Shown: positions 34,181-45,999, numbered from the stretch's first letter. The stretch is 64,000 nt of DNA from Odontocerum albicorne (GCA_949825065.1 OX463852.1:12919897-12983896), one strand, 5' to 3'. Program-made: numbers and translations. Notes: generated from the letters alone by a model not told the origin.

Positions 34181-34789
34181 TTGGGTTAACACGGAGGTCT
34201 TTCGTACAATTGGGTGGACATGTGTTTTACCCAACCAATCAGACAAAATATTAAGAAGTTATTAATAACTTCGTGATTGAATAAACTCAAACGCTTCAAA
34301 CCCAATCCAATGCGTATTAGTTTGTTTTTTTATTTCAGTTTCATTCTTAACTTAATAAAGGTGTAAAACATTATTTTAAAATATATACAGTTTCAGTTAT
34401 TATTATTTTCCAAACTCCCCAAGTTTAAAAATTAAACGGTCATTAAATTGCACGGCATTTAATGCCAGCCGCTTATTTTCAAAGAACCATTTAAGTAGAA
34501 AAAAATCTGATTTTACTTAAATTATTACAGTTTTTTAACATCTTCAGCCTTATTTAATATTAAACAAAAAGAAAGGAAATATAATTATAATTAATTCATA
34601 AATTACATAATGTTAATTTCACGCTAGTTGATCGGGGGGGTTCAAGTTCATGCAATATAATTAAGAAGTGCAGAGTTGGTTCAGTCACGTAGAAAGAAAG
34701 AATTAAGATAATTTATTCTGCTAATATAGAAAGTATAACCTGTTTAGAAACCCCTAGAAAAACGTAGCGCAATCAAATAAATCTGATTT
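34181..34789. other. AT-rich sequence, nothing recognised
   Basis: No feature supported. Confidence 0.5.
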
Positions 34790-34970
34790 TAAAAGTGTGA
34801 AGTCTTAAAAATAGGAGAATATGCGTGACAAGGCAAGGCCATACAACAAGTACAAGACAAAGTGTATGAATGTCGCAGAAGCAAAAGTATGCCAGGATGT
34901 AAATAAGTTAATATCTGTTCTCTCTGAAATCCCAAATGGGGGGCATGGCGTGATGGTGATGATGCAGTTT
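34790..34970 (+). mobile_element. LINE 3' fragment (family A tail)
   Basis: Degenerate coding-like sequence ends in TGTTCTCTCTGAAATCCCAA and GGCATGGCGTGATGGTGATG, the family tail followed by ATG-repeat-like sequence. Confidence 0.45.
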
Positions 34971-34984
34971 AGCATCTAACCAAC

Positions 34985-35302
34985 TTAACATTCGTAGTTG
35001 GTACGACGTTAGATTTCCACTGGAGGGTTTCGAGTTCGATCCCCGATAGTACCCGAAAAAAATCTCAGTCTGGTAAGAGTTCGTTTGTTAACAATACTCG
35101 CGCGCACCAGACGTGTACGATTGTTGTTGCATCTTCATGTGCGGAAGACACATGATATAACAAACTGGGAGTTTCGTGCCTACTTCAATGGCTCTAAAAC
35201 CCGACGGTTTCCCCGGCCATGATGTATCTCAGCCACGCTCTAAAATATGTCCGGAAAGCCAGTTCGGATATTTTGAGGGATACCATACGAATGAATGAAT
35301 GA
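34985..35302 (+). mobile_element. tRNA-derived SINE, family 3, full length
   Basis: Head TAGTTGGTACGACGTTAG and B box GAGTTCGATCCCC. The body contains ACCCGAAAAAAATCTCAGTC, GTAAGAGTTCGTTTGTTAAC and CAGACGTGTACGATTGTTGT, shared with 32880-33093. The 3' end is a short GAATGAATGAATGAG tandem, typical of SINE tails. Confidence 0.75.
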
Positions 35303-35819
35303 GCTTAAATGTAGATCTCAGCAGAAATAAAGTTGACAGAATTTACGATTGTGTGTAATGTCTAATTTGTATAATAGTGTGTGTACATTTTCGTTTTACT
35401 AATTATTAACTCGAACACAATTATCAACAGCATTAAATATTCATATTTCAATTTTACAGGAGTTTCCACTAATTACGCAATATAAAGTTTCTAGGTTAGG
35501 TAGTTACTTCCAAGTATACAGAAATAATAATTGTATTGTCATCAAGTATCAAAATGAGGCTGGCTTGAGTAGTCTGAATTGCGTGTACCGATGAAAATGA
35601 AGTCTCGAGGGTTCACCTCGGTTTTACTATCATATCTCGATTCGTCCCAGACACAATAAAAGATTACTCCAGACATATTGGGTTGTTAGCCGCTTTGCGA
35701 ATTGAGACTACTCCGCATGGTGAGACACAAGTTGAAAAGGTCACATTTTGTTCTGAACTTGGATGAATATTGTGCCGAAATTAAAAATCTCCTCTTTAAG
35801 GACAGTTCGACGATGTATA
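35303..35819. other. Unassigned AT-rich sequence
   Basis: No gene or repeat supported. Confidence 0.45.
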
Positions 35820-36035
35820 AAAATTATATGTTTCTTTTACAATAACAAAACATATGGGACACCGTTATATTACATATACAACAGATATTGGACCAAGTTT
35901 TTATAATTATACTTTTGTTGTTTACGTGAAACCCAGACTTGAACCCTTTATAATAAAATTGGATACTAACAGGAATCGAACTAGTAGCCCGTCAGACAGG
36001 CGTCTTAACATCTAGGGCACGGAAGTAGTCCCGTG
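35820..36035 (-). mobile_element. tRNA-derived SINE, family 2, diverged
   Basis: Minus-strand head TTAAGACGCCTGTCTGACGG with AGTTCGATTCCTGTTAGTAT, then an AT-rich body ending TTGGTCCAATATCTGTTGTA. Matches the family 2 copies at 37797 and 39285 in order and spacing. Confidence 0.6.
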
Positions 36036-36115
36036 TTAGTAACACACTAACGCTAAAAATCGTGAATTCAAATAATTTATCAAGTGTTTCAAAGAGAGCA
36101 TTTTTTTTTTTGTAA

Positions 36116-36611
36116 AATATATCATCATCGTCAAGCAGAGTCGATATACTGTTGGATGAAGGTCTCCCCGAGTTGACTCCAAATAGGGTTTTTGCTCGTT
36201 GGCGCCATGTGATGCTGCCATACTTCCTCATCCATCCAGCGTACCTTCGGTCTTTTCCTGGGCCTCTATGCCTTTTGGGTACCATAAGATTATTTTTGAT
36301 GTCCATCGAGAATCTGACATTCTGGCTACGTGTCCTGTCCATTGCCACTTCATTTTCTTGCACACCTTAATTACGTCTTCTATATTTGTGTTGTTGCGAA
36401 TCCATGTGTTTCGTTTACGGTATCTTTTAGTATATCCCAACATGCATCTCTCCATGTTCCTCTGTGCGGTCTGGAGCTTTTGTGTTTTCTTTGCTGTAAG
36501 CGTCCATATCTCACAACCATACGTAAATACTGGGAGAATACACTGGTTGTAGACCTTTCGCTCCAAAGATATTGGTAAAATATTTGTTAAATAAACATTT
36601 AATTTGGACAT
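36116..36611 (-). mobile_element. RTE-like LINE 3' fragment
   Basis: Minus-strand translation reads MSKLNVYLTNILPISLERKV, YNQCILPVFTYGCEIWTLTA, TAQRNMERCMLGYTKRYRKR and WTGHVARMSDSRWTSKIILW. A frameshift near 36230 continues the match to about 36140. This is the typical C-terminal region of RTE-clade endonuclease/reverse-transcriptase proteins, here severed from the polymerase. Confidence 0.85.
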
Positions 36612-36875
36612 GCAGTTGCTATTACTAAAATAACTTCAATTTTGTAGGGAATAAACGACGAAAAGCAGTGGAACATAAATTTAAGTACGAAATCAGATTG
36701 AGCAAAAAAAATACTTCACACACACATATTAAACCGTAAGACAATATTATTTATAAGTCCGTCTACCGAAAGTTGGTAATCACAATTGCTCAAATGAGCG
36801 CACTATTGCAGTAAGTTATGTTACGTTAATTTTATCTATAAGTGTCTCTTGAAGGCTTCCATGTCCTTCATCTGT

Positions 36876-37100
36876 TGTATTGTATTACAATTTCGTTGAA
36901 TACAGGCCTCGAGAGCTTATTGAATAGTGGCAATCTCTTCCAACCAACCAGAGATGTTCAAGAGGTATTAAATGGAAACCAGACCGAAACCATGTTTAGA
37001 AACTATGACTACCAACGGAAATCGACCCCTCAGCCCCCGGGTCGGGAGGCAGGTGTCTTGCCAACAATACCATGGAGGTTATATATTCATAATTCTTAGT
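36876..37100 (-). mobile_element. tRNA-derived SINE, family 2
   Basis: On the minus strand: head CATGGTATTGTTGGCAAGAC with GGGTCGATTTCCGTTGG. The body ends GTTGGTTGGAAGAGATTGCC, ATTCAATAAGC and AAATTGTAATACAATAC. The GGTTGG-AGAGATTGCC tail also occurs at the 3' end of the LINE at 1219-2110. Confidence 0.7.
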
Positions 37101-37796
37101 CAACAATCAGTGTGCGCCTTTTTCTAAGTCTCCGTATTCGGTAAATATAGTATCATTTGGTACTTTTCACGACTACGCATAAAATGCAAAAACTGACGTC
37201 GTTTGAAATGTTTCGTAATAACATACATCATTGGATTTTTATTTTTCCCCTTGAGTGTTTGCACATTGTGACAATTGGACAATATTAGATCCCGGATATG
37301 AATTGTATATTAAATGGCCGTTGTATAATAATGATGTGGAAATCGTGAAATGCAACGAAAGCATTAAAGGAAAATAAATAAATAACACGCAATAGGTGAT
37401 AACCCGCCTGACACCGAGAAAAATATAATAACATTGTGCTAAATCGAAAATATTTTGAAATATTTAATTAATGGTGACTGGTTGGAATGGTTGGGAATTA
37501 ACTGAATTAACGCGCCGGCGAGCATACAACGAAAACGTGAAACTGAGCCACGAATGCAACTTGTGACGTGTTCCGAGCGAAATTATTTTTTCTTTAAATA
37601 TACTATGTAACATATGCAACGAGCATGGCCTACGTTATTTGTGATTATTGTGTTTATAGATAATTGTTTCACTATTAATAAGTTTTATGTTGACGCTTGT
37701 GGTCTACTCGTTAGTACTCATACGGGCATCCTGGGATGATTCATTTACTTCTGAACTGGACTTATATTTTCAGACCTACTATCAGTCATGAAGACT
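37101..37796. other. AT-rich sequence, nothing recognised
   Basis: Short GAATTAACGCGCCGGCGAGC near 37505 recalls the end of SINE family 1 but is too short to call. Otherwise no feature. Confidence 0.4.
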
Positions 37797-38008
37797 ACCG
37801 TAGCCTGGTAAGACGCCTGTCTTCTGACTCGAGAGTTACGGGTTCGATTCCCGTTAATATCCAAATTGTGTATTTATTAACGGTTCCAGCCTACATTTGA
37901 CTCAAAGTTTCTTTAGCATATTTTAACTTGGTTGAAAGAGATTGATACATGGCAATAACTCGGTCAAGTTGTACTATATACAACAAAGGTGTAAGATAAT
38001 ACAATACA
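37797..38008 (+). mobile_element. tRNA-derived SINE, family 2
   Basis: Head CCGTAGCCTGGTAAGACGCC and B box GGGTTCGATTCCCG, then a body ending TTGGTTGAAAGAGATTG, GGCAATAACTCGGTCAAG and TTGTACTATATACAACAAAG. The tail follows the same order as the LINE 3' end at 1219-1310 (minus strand). Confidence 0.75.
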
Positions 38009-38830
38009 TCTGAATTTTTGTTGTTTTGTAAGTTATATGGAGGCAAACTATTCATAAATTTTAGAGAGAATGCAGCAAAATAAAACTGACGAAATTCTTA
38101 TAACTAACGAGTTAAGATACCCATACCATGAAACGTTGGGTTTGATCTGGAAATACTGGACTGTTGAAGCTTGCTGAAGGGAAGGAGCTTGCGATCAATA
38201 AACGAATACATTTTCAAGTGTCATCCAACCACATGATGCTTTGAGTCGATTATATAAGAGAGATTGTTTATCTTCGGTTAAAATGTCCAAGCAATTGGAA
38301 AATGCGCAGTTTTAATATGAAAACCAAAATGAGTGATTATTTTCGTTAGCTTCAGATATCTTGACTCTATTTCTGTGGAAATATATCACGATTAAAATTT
38401 TTGATTATTTTTGGTCAAAAGATATTAGATATAGTTTTGGAGATTAAATGATTTATAAATATTAAAAAAAAAAAAAGTTTTAATAGGTCTTATACACGGC
38501 GTTCAGTCAAAAATGTTGATTGCTCCTTCCATCGTAGGGTCCCCCTCCCAGTTTATTTTTTTATAATACAGTTTTATCAGAAAAACAAAGAAATCATCTT
38601 ATAATGTCTTAGATAGTAAAAGCATTAACAGTGTTAAGAAGAAAATATCGCCAATAATAGTTAGTAAATAAGGAATACTAACATTTTAAAAATGAACTTA
38701 GAAATATGCGGAATAATATACGTCAATTAATGTACATTTGAAAATTATAAACATGTAGGTACACTATTTTAAAACCAGGATAACAATTTGTTCGCTGAGC
38801 TTGTGGGCTTCAATTCATGTATTTCAAGAC
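38009..38830. other. AT-rich sequence, nothing recognised
   Basis: No feature supported. Confidence 0.5.
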
Positions 38831-39582
38831 CAGGAGTTCCCAAATTTGTCCAATTGTACATTTCACGGTTTGAGTAGAGTAATACGACCACTTTTTAAAT
38901 GTTCTATTGAGCACTGCAAGTCAGTCAACTGAACTTATTCTACAACACATTATATGTATCTTTCGCTCTTTTCTAGTCGATACTATTTTATTTATATAGG
39001 TTAGTGTCATATGATTCCTTTGGTTTCAAGTATTTTATTTTGTCAACATTTTTTAATTACTTTATACCGCATAAATCATTGACTCGGTAAAATACATTGA
39101 TATTTGACCTCAACTATAAACGTTATGCAAGTAGTGACTACATAAAAGCTCTGTGATTGGACACGTTGTGACAATAAGTAGGCATATGTGATACAAGCCA
39201 TCGAACACATCCACGAAAACAGCTCACTGGAATTTTTTGAACGATAACATCATCACGGTCTAAATGACCAAACAATGACCATACCAACAGCCTGTGGCCT
39301 AGTTGGTAAGACGCCTATCTTCCGACCCAGGGGTCGTGGGTTCGATTCCCCGTTAATACGTGATTTAAAAAAGATTCCCGTCTGTTTTTTACTCAATTCT
39401 TCTGTAACAATATAACAATATAACTTCTGTAGGCAATAGACCCATCGGGTTGTACTATATATAACGAAAGTGTAATACAATATGAATTGACTAAAATAAA
39501 AAACTCACGAGCGAAAATATTTAACTTTTACGTAACTCATTAATAAACATGACAGGTCGCGAAAAAAAATTGAGAACCCCTG
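38831..39582. mobile_element. Possible hAT-like non-autonomous element
   Basis: CAGGAGTTCCCAAATTTG at 38831 and, inverted, CAGGGGTTCTCAATTTTT ending at 39582 look like hAT ends facing one another. The flanking octamers do not match, so these could be two unrelated solo ends. A complete SINE (39285-39482) lies inside. No transposase frame. Confidence 0.35.
39285..39482 (+). mobile_element. tRNA-derived SINE, family 2
   Basis: Very clear tRNA-like head GTGGCCTAGTTGGTAAGACG and B box GGGTTCGATTCCCC. The body ends GGCAATAGACCCATCGGGTT and GTACTATATATAACGAAAG, close to the copy at 37797. The acceptor stem is not self-complementary, arguing against a real tRNA gene. Confidence 0.75.
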
Positions 39583-39589
39583 ATACTAG

Positions 39590-39790
39590 GCTTAAGAGGC
39601 TGAAAAGTGTCGGCAGGGGAAGCAAAGGGGTGGCCGGTCCGCCAGTTATAATTGCCGGAAACTAACGCGGACGGTCGAGTGCCGAAAAACGGCGTCTTAG
39701 TTAAACACTTGGCAACTTCTTGCCGAGCTGAGAGGGAGGGGAGGCAGGTGGAGGCAGGTGGAGGCGCGCGACACGACTATCACAGTTAAA
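39590..39790. other. GC-rich island
   Basis: GC-rich block (GGGGTGGCCGGTCCGCCAG, CGGACGGTCGAGTGCCG) with a short tandem GGTGGAGGCAG near 39747-39765. No protein-like frame. Confidence 0.35.
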
Positions 39791-41105
39791 TGTTCGCAAA
39801 CAAGTCTCATTAGGGACGATGAGTGTCTATTATTTCACCCTGCGAGACAGCACATTTCAAACTTTCAGACGGCACGTTCCCCAAAAATTAATTAAAGATC
39901 AAAAGTTTACTACTACACCGACTTCAAGAATATTGACTATTAAATGTATCAATGAAAGTTTAACCAGTTGCAGAACATTCGATTATTCAAGTTTTCAAGT
40001 TAAAAGATTTACGTGTAATGTTCAAATATTCTCTTCGTGTAAAAATATTGTATTTTTTTGTCCGTTTCAAGAAATTCACAATCAGTAAGGGTCATAATTA
40101 AGAAACTACATGATTTTACATTTAAAAAAATCATCAGGCATAGCAAACATACGTAAAAAATAATTATACCCTGATGGAAAATCATAGTTCGAGTAAAATT
40201 ATACATATTAAGTAAACGATTATAAAGGTGATAAATAATTATATAAAGTGAAAAGCAGCAAGCCAAAAGAGGTAGTAAAAAATCAAGCTTTCGGGTCGTA
40301 TTCTGAAATTAAAATGGTGTGTGTAAAATCCAGTTTGAGGGTGCCTGGGTATGACTGTTAACAATTGTTGTTGCCGGGAACAGTTAAAAACGGAATCACT
40401 CGAGATGCTGTCAAATTAAAAAGTTACTCGCCGACTATTTTATTAAATGAAATTGACTTACATCAAGAGATCCGCTTCACGTGGAAAATGCTTCAGTGAA
40501 AACTGGTTGAACAAAAACCATCGCGAAATAATTAAGTCGCTGGAACATCATGTGTATATGCTATGGTGGTAAGTGGTAAGGTATCATACAGATATTTATT
40601 TTAAAAAATCTGGTTGTTTACGTAACGATAGAAAATAAAACGGTTATGCGTAAGAAACAGGGATAAACATTGCAAGGTATTTAACAAATATTCACTTAAT
40701 AAATAACAATAAAAAATATGAATATTTTTCCACAATGAGGCACGGTACGTCCTGCATACGCGTGTGTACTTGCATTGCCGCATCGGATTAACAAGTATTT
40801 GCATTTAAATATTTAAAACGTTTCAGATTAAATAAGTTTAATAATAAACATAAGAAAACATTCATCCAATTTTCTCACTAAAAATATTCCGAAAACCTTT
40901 GGTCAGGTTGTAATTTTCAAAAAAAAAATCAAATAACATTTCATTTCTATGGGATAGGTGTATTATTTTTTTCTTATCATTTTTTATCAAATTTTGTATT
41001 TACTAGAAGTTGATTTGTAAGATGTAAGTAAACCTAGTTCAAAATATGAAAATATCATATTGTTATATATTGTTACAATTAATTTCTCATTTATTTTGAA
41101 AAATA
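39791..41105. other. AT-rich sequence, nothing recognised
   Basis: A frame at 39819-40088 is open but has no recognisable similarity and no supporting context. Confidence 0.4.
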
Positions 41106-41107
41106 AT

Positions 41108-41190
41108 ATTGTAGTTGCCAACGGAAATGAACCTAAAAAACCTGAGTTGTATGACGGGCATCTTACCGACTAGACCACGGATGTTGTCAA
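41108..41190 (-). mobile_element. tRNA-like SINE head, family 2
   Basis: Minus strand: CCGTGGTCTAGTCGGTAAGA and GGTTCATTTCCGTTGG with the family 2 spacing. The body is not clearly preserved. Confidence 0.5.
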
Positions 41191-42159
41191 TAGTGACAAA
41201 TAGAAGGAACTGAGAAAGAGGACATTTTAAACAAGAAAAAGAATAATAAACTCATCTATGTCTATATCGACACAATATGTGTGTTGACACTAGCGTTGAC
41301 ATTTCGAAAAACAAATTAATTGTTGACGATCGCATAAAATGGCGATAAAACTTGAGCAACTAGGCCACTGGTGCAATAAACAATGATAGGAGTTACTGCC
41401 AGTGGTATATGGATATAATAAGTTAGAAAATGCGGAATGCAAAATTATCATTTGCTAAAATACATTTTTGGGGACGAGTCAAATCGCAAATAGGTAAATG
41501 TAAATACTTTATTTAAAAATTCACATAATGAAATTCTACCTATTTCATTATCTAAAACGAAATCCCCTATATTTTAAAACAGAATGTTATATTTCAAGCA
41601 AACTCATTTTTATAAATTAATAATATTCATTGATCGTGATGATTTTATCTTTGGCGCCTTTTAGAGGTAGTGTACCCCAAGGGCGTCGTAATAACATTTT
41701 GTATAATGGGACGTTTTTAACTTATATTATTGGAAGGGTCTTATCTCGAATAACTGAAGAATGTATCGAAAATATTTTTAAACCGAGTGCAGAAGCATTT
41801 TTTTCTAAGATAATATTAGGCGGTCAAAATATGGTATACCACGATATTTGTCAAGACCCATAAACAATTATTATAAGGAATGTAAAATAAAATATATTTC
41901 GTCTTATTTTTTCCAACCCTAGATTTACTCGATTCAAAAGTTATATTTTAGCTAGAAAAAATCAATATTTAGAATGAAATTTAAAAAATGTTTATTTTAC
42001 AACACAAAATAAAATTATTCATTTTATTCTACGATCTGTTCAAATTGACGAAGGTCGTTTACCGTGTGTTGTGCTGTGCGAAAATCCGGAGCAAATAATT
42101 ATCGAAATCACGAAATGCTCTGATCGGGATGCTCGACTAAAATAACGAAGCACTGTCTC
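41191..42159. other. Unassigned AT-rich sequence
   Basis: A 77-residue frame at 41630-41863 includes FRGSVPQGRR, faintly LINE-like, but it has no other polymerase motif and I do not call it. Confidence 0.4.
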
Positions 42160-42390
42160 TGGGTATGTACGTATGGATGTACGACGGTAAAAAGGGCGCG
42201 CGAATCTGGCTGGCTATTGCACCGGGCCGTCGGGCGGCCCTGAACCGATTCAGCATGGCGCGTCGGCCATTTGTTTCGTTTGGTTGTTTACCCTACACGT
42301 GCAAACCACGCCGCGCGGTCGATCAACTAGTGCTCTAACGCTACGCTCTGTCCGCTCTAAGACACGCGAAGTGTATTCTTATAATAGTGA
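42160..42390. other. GC/CpG-rich island
   Basis: Dense CpG (GGGCCGTCGGGCGGCCC, CATGGCGCGTCGGCC, CACGCCGCGCGGTCG) in otherwise AT-rich DNA. No conserved protein recognised. A short GT run follows at 42461-42475. It could be a promoter or enhancer; undetermined. Confidence 0.4.
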
Positions 42391-42681
42391 TGTTAAAATA
42401 AGCTCGAGATTAGGACACTAACATATATTCACTGGTATTGCGAGATAAGAGTTGAAGATTGTGTGTGTGTGTGTTATATATGGAAAATATTTGAAGTCAG
42501 AAATACGACATTCTCCTTAAATTTGTGCAGTAACTTGGCCCGTAATACCAATACCAGAGCGTGTCTGGTATTCCGCGACACGAATGTGAAATTAAAAAAG
42601 TAAAAATTCTGGAATTATTTACCATGCGTTTCAACCCAACTGTTTAGTAACAGATACAAAAACGTGCCTGGCATCGACTTA

Positions 42682-42910
42682 GGCTAAGTTTAGATGGTCG
42701 CGCATGAAAGCGCTTTGCACAAATTGCTGGATTACGCGCGTAAAAAGATTCATAATGGTCATATACAATTATTTATATGGTCGCGCGACTTCGCGCGTCG
42801 ATTCGTCACGCGACCATATAAACAATTGTATATGAGCATTATGAATCTTTTTACGCGCGTATTCCAGCGATTGGCAACGCGCGTTCACTCGCGACCGTCT
42901 GAACTTAGCC
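42682..42910. mobile_element. 229-bp fold-back MITE with TTA duplication
   Basis: Nearly the whole element is an inverted repeat of about 110-bp arms. Shared landmarks are GGCTAAGTT(T/C)AGA(T/C)GGTCGCG at the ends, TACGCGCGTAAAAAGATTCA within and TTTATATGGTCGCG at the centre. It is flanked by TTA at 42679-42681 and 42911-42913. A 3-bp TTA duplication suggests PIF/Harbinger-type mobilisation. No coding capacity. Confidence 0.85.
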
Positions 42911-42913
42911 TTA

Positions 42914-43959
42914 GACTGCATTCACTGGGCCGCAATAACGTGAATTGATTTGTCGCAAATTTAAGTCAACATGTAAATAAAAGGATATTAAAAATGTGAA
43001 GTGATTGAACATATACACTTAGACGATATTCGAAGCAATAGTTGTTTTATATTGTCTATTTTACAAATATATAAAAGTTTGGCTAGTAATGAATTTATTT
43101 ATTTTGGCGTGATATTTTTGAAAGTAAAAAGATCATTTTGTTTCGTTTAGTGATAAGTTAATCTTACCTCGCGTTGTTTTGCTGAAATTTTATTGTGTGG
43201 TTTAGTTGAATGGATGAAAGCATTTTAAAAGTATTGTATTTTTACTGTTGAGCAGACATTGCAATCGTAAGACCAATAGTAAATGGAGAAGTTAACTGTC
43301 GACTACACATTATTTTTCAATGAACATGAAAGAAATCTCAATGAAACTGAAAAGTATTGTTAAAAAAAGTTCAATAAAAAATACTGAAGCATGTAATATG
43401 GCTCGTTATTTAATAATCTGCGATATCTAAAATTATTAGTTTTCAGTAGTTAAGTATAGTAGGTCGTATATTATTTATATTAAAAAAATGGGTATTTTGA
43501 AAGTTTATACATTGTAAAATTGTAAACTTCTATAAACGAGTATTAAACTATAAAAACATTTTGAATAATACTTGTCGCAAACGTGTATGAAACATGACAT
43601 ATTTATGTACATATTATTTTTATATGATGTGTGCGAATATACTATAAGTACCCATATCAATCTTTAATATTAGTGCACTAAATTCGACTATATTTTTTTA
43701 TAAGTGATTTCATGTTTACACTGTGGGGTATACAAATTTTAAGTGCTGAATAGAATAACATTTTTAGTTCATTGAATATTTAAACAGGCATTCTGTCTTA
43801 CATAAATTATTTTCTCATAAATAACGGGTCTTAAAACCAATGCACAAAATGTTTATCCAATTTCGGCAACCGACTTAAGTGATTGATCCAGATCGTGTTT
43901 TTAAATCCTCATTTTTAAGGGTAGGAGGCCCAACATGGCTCGTGAGCTAGTCTCGTATT
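42914..43959. other. AT-rich sequence, nothing recognised
   Basis: No feature supported. Confidence 0.5.
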
Positions 43960-44215
43960 ATGGTCGCCCTGTTAGGAGGGTGGATGGGAGCAGGTGGGCG
44001 GGCAGAGTGGTGCGAGGATCGGGTGGGCGGGGACGGGGAGCGCGGCGGGGGAGGGATGACAAAAATCGATAACGTCGGCTGGAACGCGCGTCGTATACGT
44101 ACGTACATTTCTATCGGCCAGTGCGCACGTGTGTGTTGTATTCGTACAGGCGACTGCCCCCATACACACGGAACGCGTCAGTCGTATCATTATAAAGCGG
44201 CCGCTACATTAAGGA
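43960..44215. other. GC-rich island
   Basis: G-rich, CpG-containing block (GGGTGGGCGGGGACGGGGAG, GCGGCGGGGGAGGG) grading into CGTACGTACATTTC and GCGGCCGC. No recognisable protein; the open frames are compositional. Confidence 0.35.
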
Positions 44216-44589
44216 TAGAAAATCATGAGACGTAGCGCGATTTGAACTATTGGCCGAATCCAAACAAAATGATGCCGCAGTTTGTTTGAATAACCGAGAT
44301 GTTGGTATTTCATTATTTATGAATAAAAAGTGGCATTCATTACTAATCGAAATGTATTTTTTCGTTGAGTAGATATTTTACTGTAAATATATATTTAAAT
44401 AGCACACAGCAGTTAGGCACAGACGTCACTCTAATAAGAATGCAACCGGAATATCAACTGAAGGAACTATTCACGAGAAAGATTTTATATACCATCAACA
44501 AACCAAAAGTCATCATTAAAGGTCGATCAAATACATTACACAGGTCAATCACATGGTCTATAGTAAAAATTGCGCTATTCAAAGCGTAT

Positions 44590-44770
44590 CCAGGCGCAAT
44601 GTGCCGACAGCCCCCAAGTCGGGTCGCGGGGGTATATATCCGTAAGTGTACCGTAGTATGTCGTAGGTCGGGCGGGCTGAGCTGCGGCCGCCCCGAACAG
44701 ATTTCTCGCGGCTTTTCCCAATCTCCTCCGCCCCGCACCATGCCCGCAGCCCGCGCTGCAAGAGGCTAAA
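44590..44770. other. GC-rich island
   Basis: GCGGGGGTATATATCCG, GAGCTGCGGCCGCCCCG and CTCCTCCGCCCCGCACC. A GC-rich block with a TATA-like string inside, but no downstream coding sequence that I can recognise. Confidence 0.35.
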
Positions 44771-45598
44771 TGGTGGGCTGATTAATGCTTCTGCCGAATC
44801 GAACAATACATTTCCGTATAATGGTCTTTGAATTAGAATATGAGGAGCCATCGCTGATCAAAGAGAACATCGCGGAATGACGAGATTGGGCGGTTCAAAG
44901 TTTAATGGAACTGTATAGGAAATTCAGTCTGATAATGTATTTTAGCCATTACCTCCGAAGTACAACTCTTTGGCTGATTTGAAACAAATGAACAAAATAA
45001 TCCATCTATTATCTTTCTTTTTCCACTCCCTCCTTCCCAACTTCGCCAACTAATATGTCACATGCAGTGCATTTCGACTTAACTTGATTTTATTTGAAAT
45101 GTTTGGTTTCTATTTCGCAGATAATATGTGTTTCTCAGTTATCATATGGAACTTTATTTCTTTCTGCCTTATACTTTTGTATAACGGAGAAATGTGTTTG
45201 TACCCCGAGGTACGCGAGCTGTGGTCGAGTATCGAATCCATATACAAATTTTGAAGATACTCGTATATTGCCAGTTGTAATAATTGTTCTAGTTATGGGT
45301 CTTCTCACTTGATGATGATAAGCCGAAGATTATGGTTGCTTGTACAATCATATACGTTTTTTTTATTATTCAGGAACTCGATACAATGCGATTTCAAAAT
45401 AAATTACGATTTTTAACAGTAAACCAATACTTAAAGTTCTATATGAAAGTTGAGAAACACAAACAATCGGTGAAACAGAAAACACAAACATTACAAATAA
45501 AATGAACTTAAGTCATAATGCACACAATGTGACATGTTAGGTAATATTGGAAAGGAGGAAGAGGAAAAAGTAAAAATAAAACTTTGTACGTCCGACAA
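44771..45598. other. Unassigned sequence
   Basis: No gene supported. A 72-residue frame at 45094-45312 has no similarity I recognise. Confidence 0.4.
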
Positions 45599-45736
45599 AA
45601 GTACTTTGCCGGACGACACTTGGACTTAGGGTTGAACGAAAACGAAGTACTTTGTCGGACGATACTTGGACTTAGGGTTGAACGAAAACGAAGTACTTTG
45701 TCGGACGATACTTGGGAGTTAGGATTGAGAGAAAAA
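45599..45736. repeat. 46-bp tandem repeat, three copies
   Basis: Units start at 45599, 45645 and 45691 with AAGTACTTTG(C/T)CGGACGA. The first two are complete and nearly identical; the third diverges after the first half. Confidence 0.9.
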
Positions 45737-45999
45737 AATTTAAGGAAATACTTAAAATAACTTCATATTTATTCCATTTACGATTGAAAAATGTCTGATA
45801 GAATAAATAATGAGTACATTAGAAAATAATGCGAACTGAAAGAGGATGAAATCCTTTAGAAGTGCGGTATTGGTATAATATTTGAGTAGTATAGAAGGTA
45901 AGGAAGTTTGGGGGGAATTGATTCATTTTCTGTTTTTTTTTCATAGTCGAAATGTACAATGGTGTGGGTTGAAAAACATCTGATGTCCTCGCGGCTGGA

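Noticed and set aside
39285..39361. A genuine tRNA gene
   Set aside because: A and B boxes are good, but the acceptor stem does not pair and the body and tail match other SINE copies at 36876 and 37797.
41630..41863. Frame with GSVPQG as a LINE polymerase fragment
   Set aside because: A single short resemblance to the GVPQG motif; no other polymerase motif precedes or follows it in any frame.
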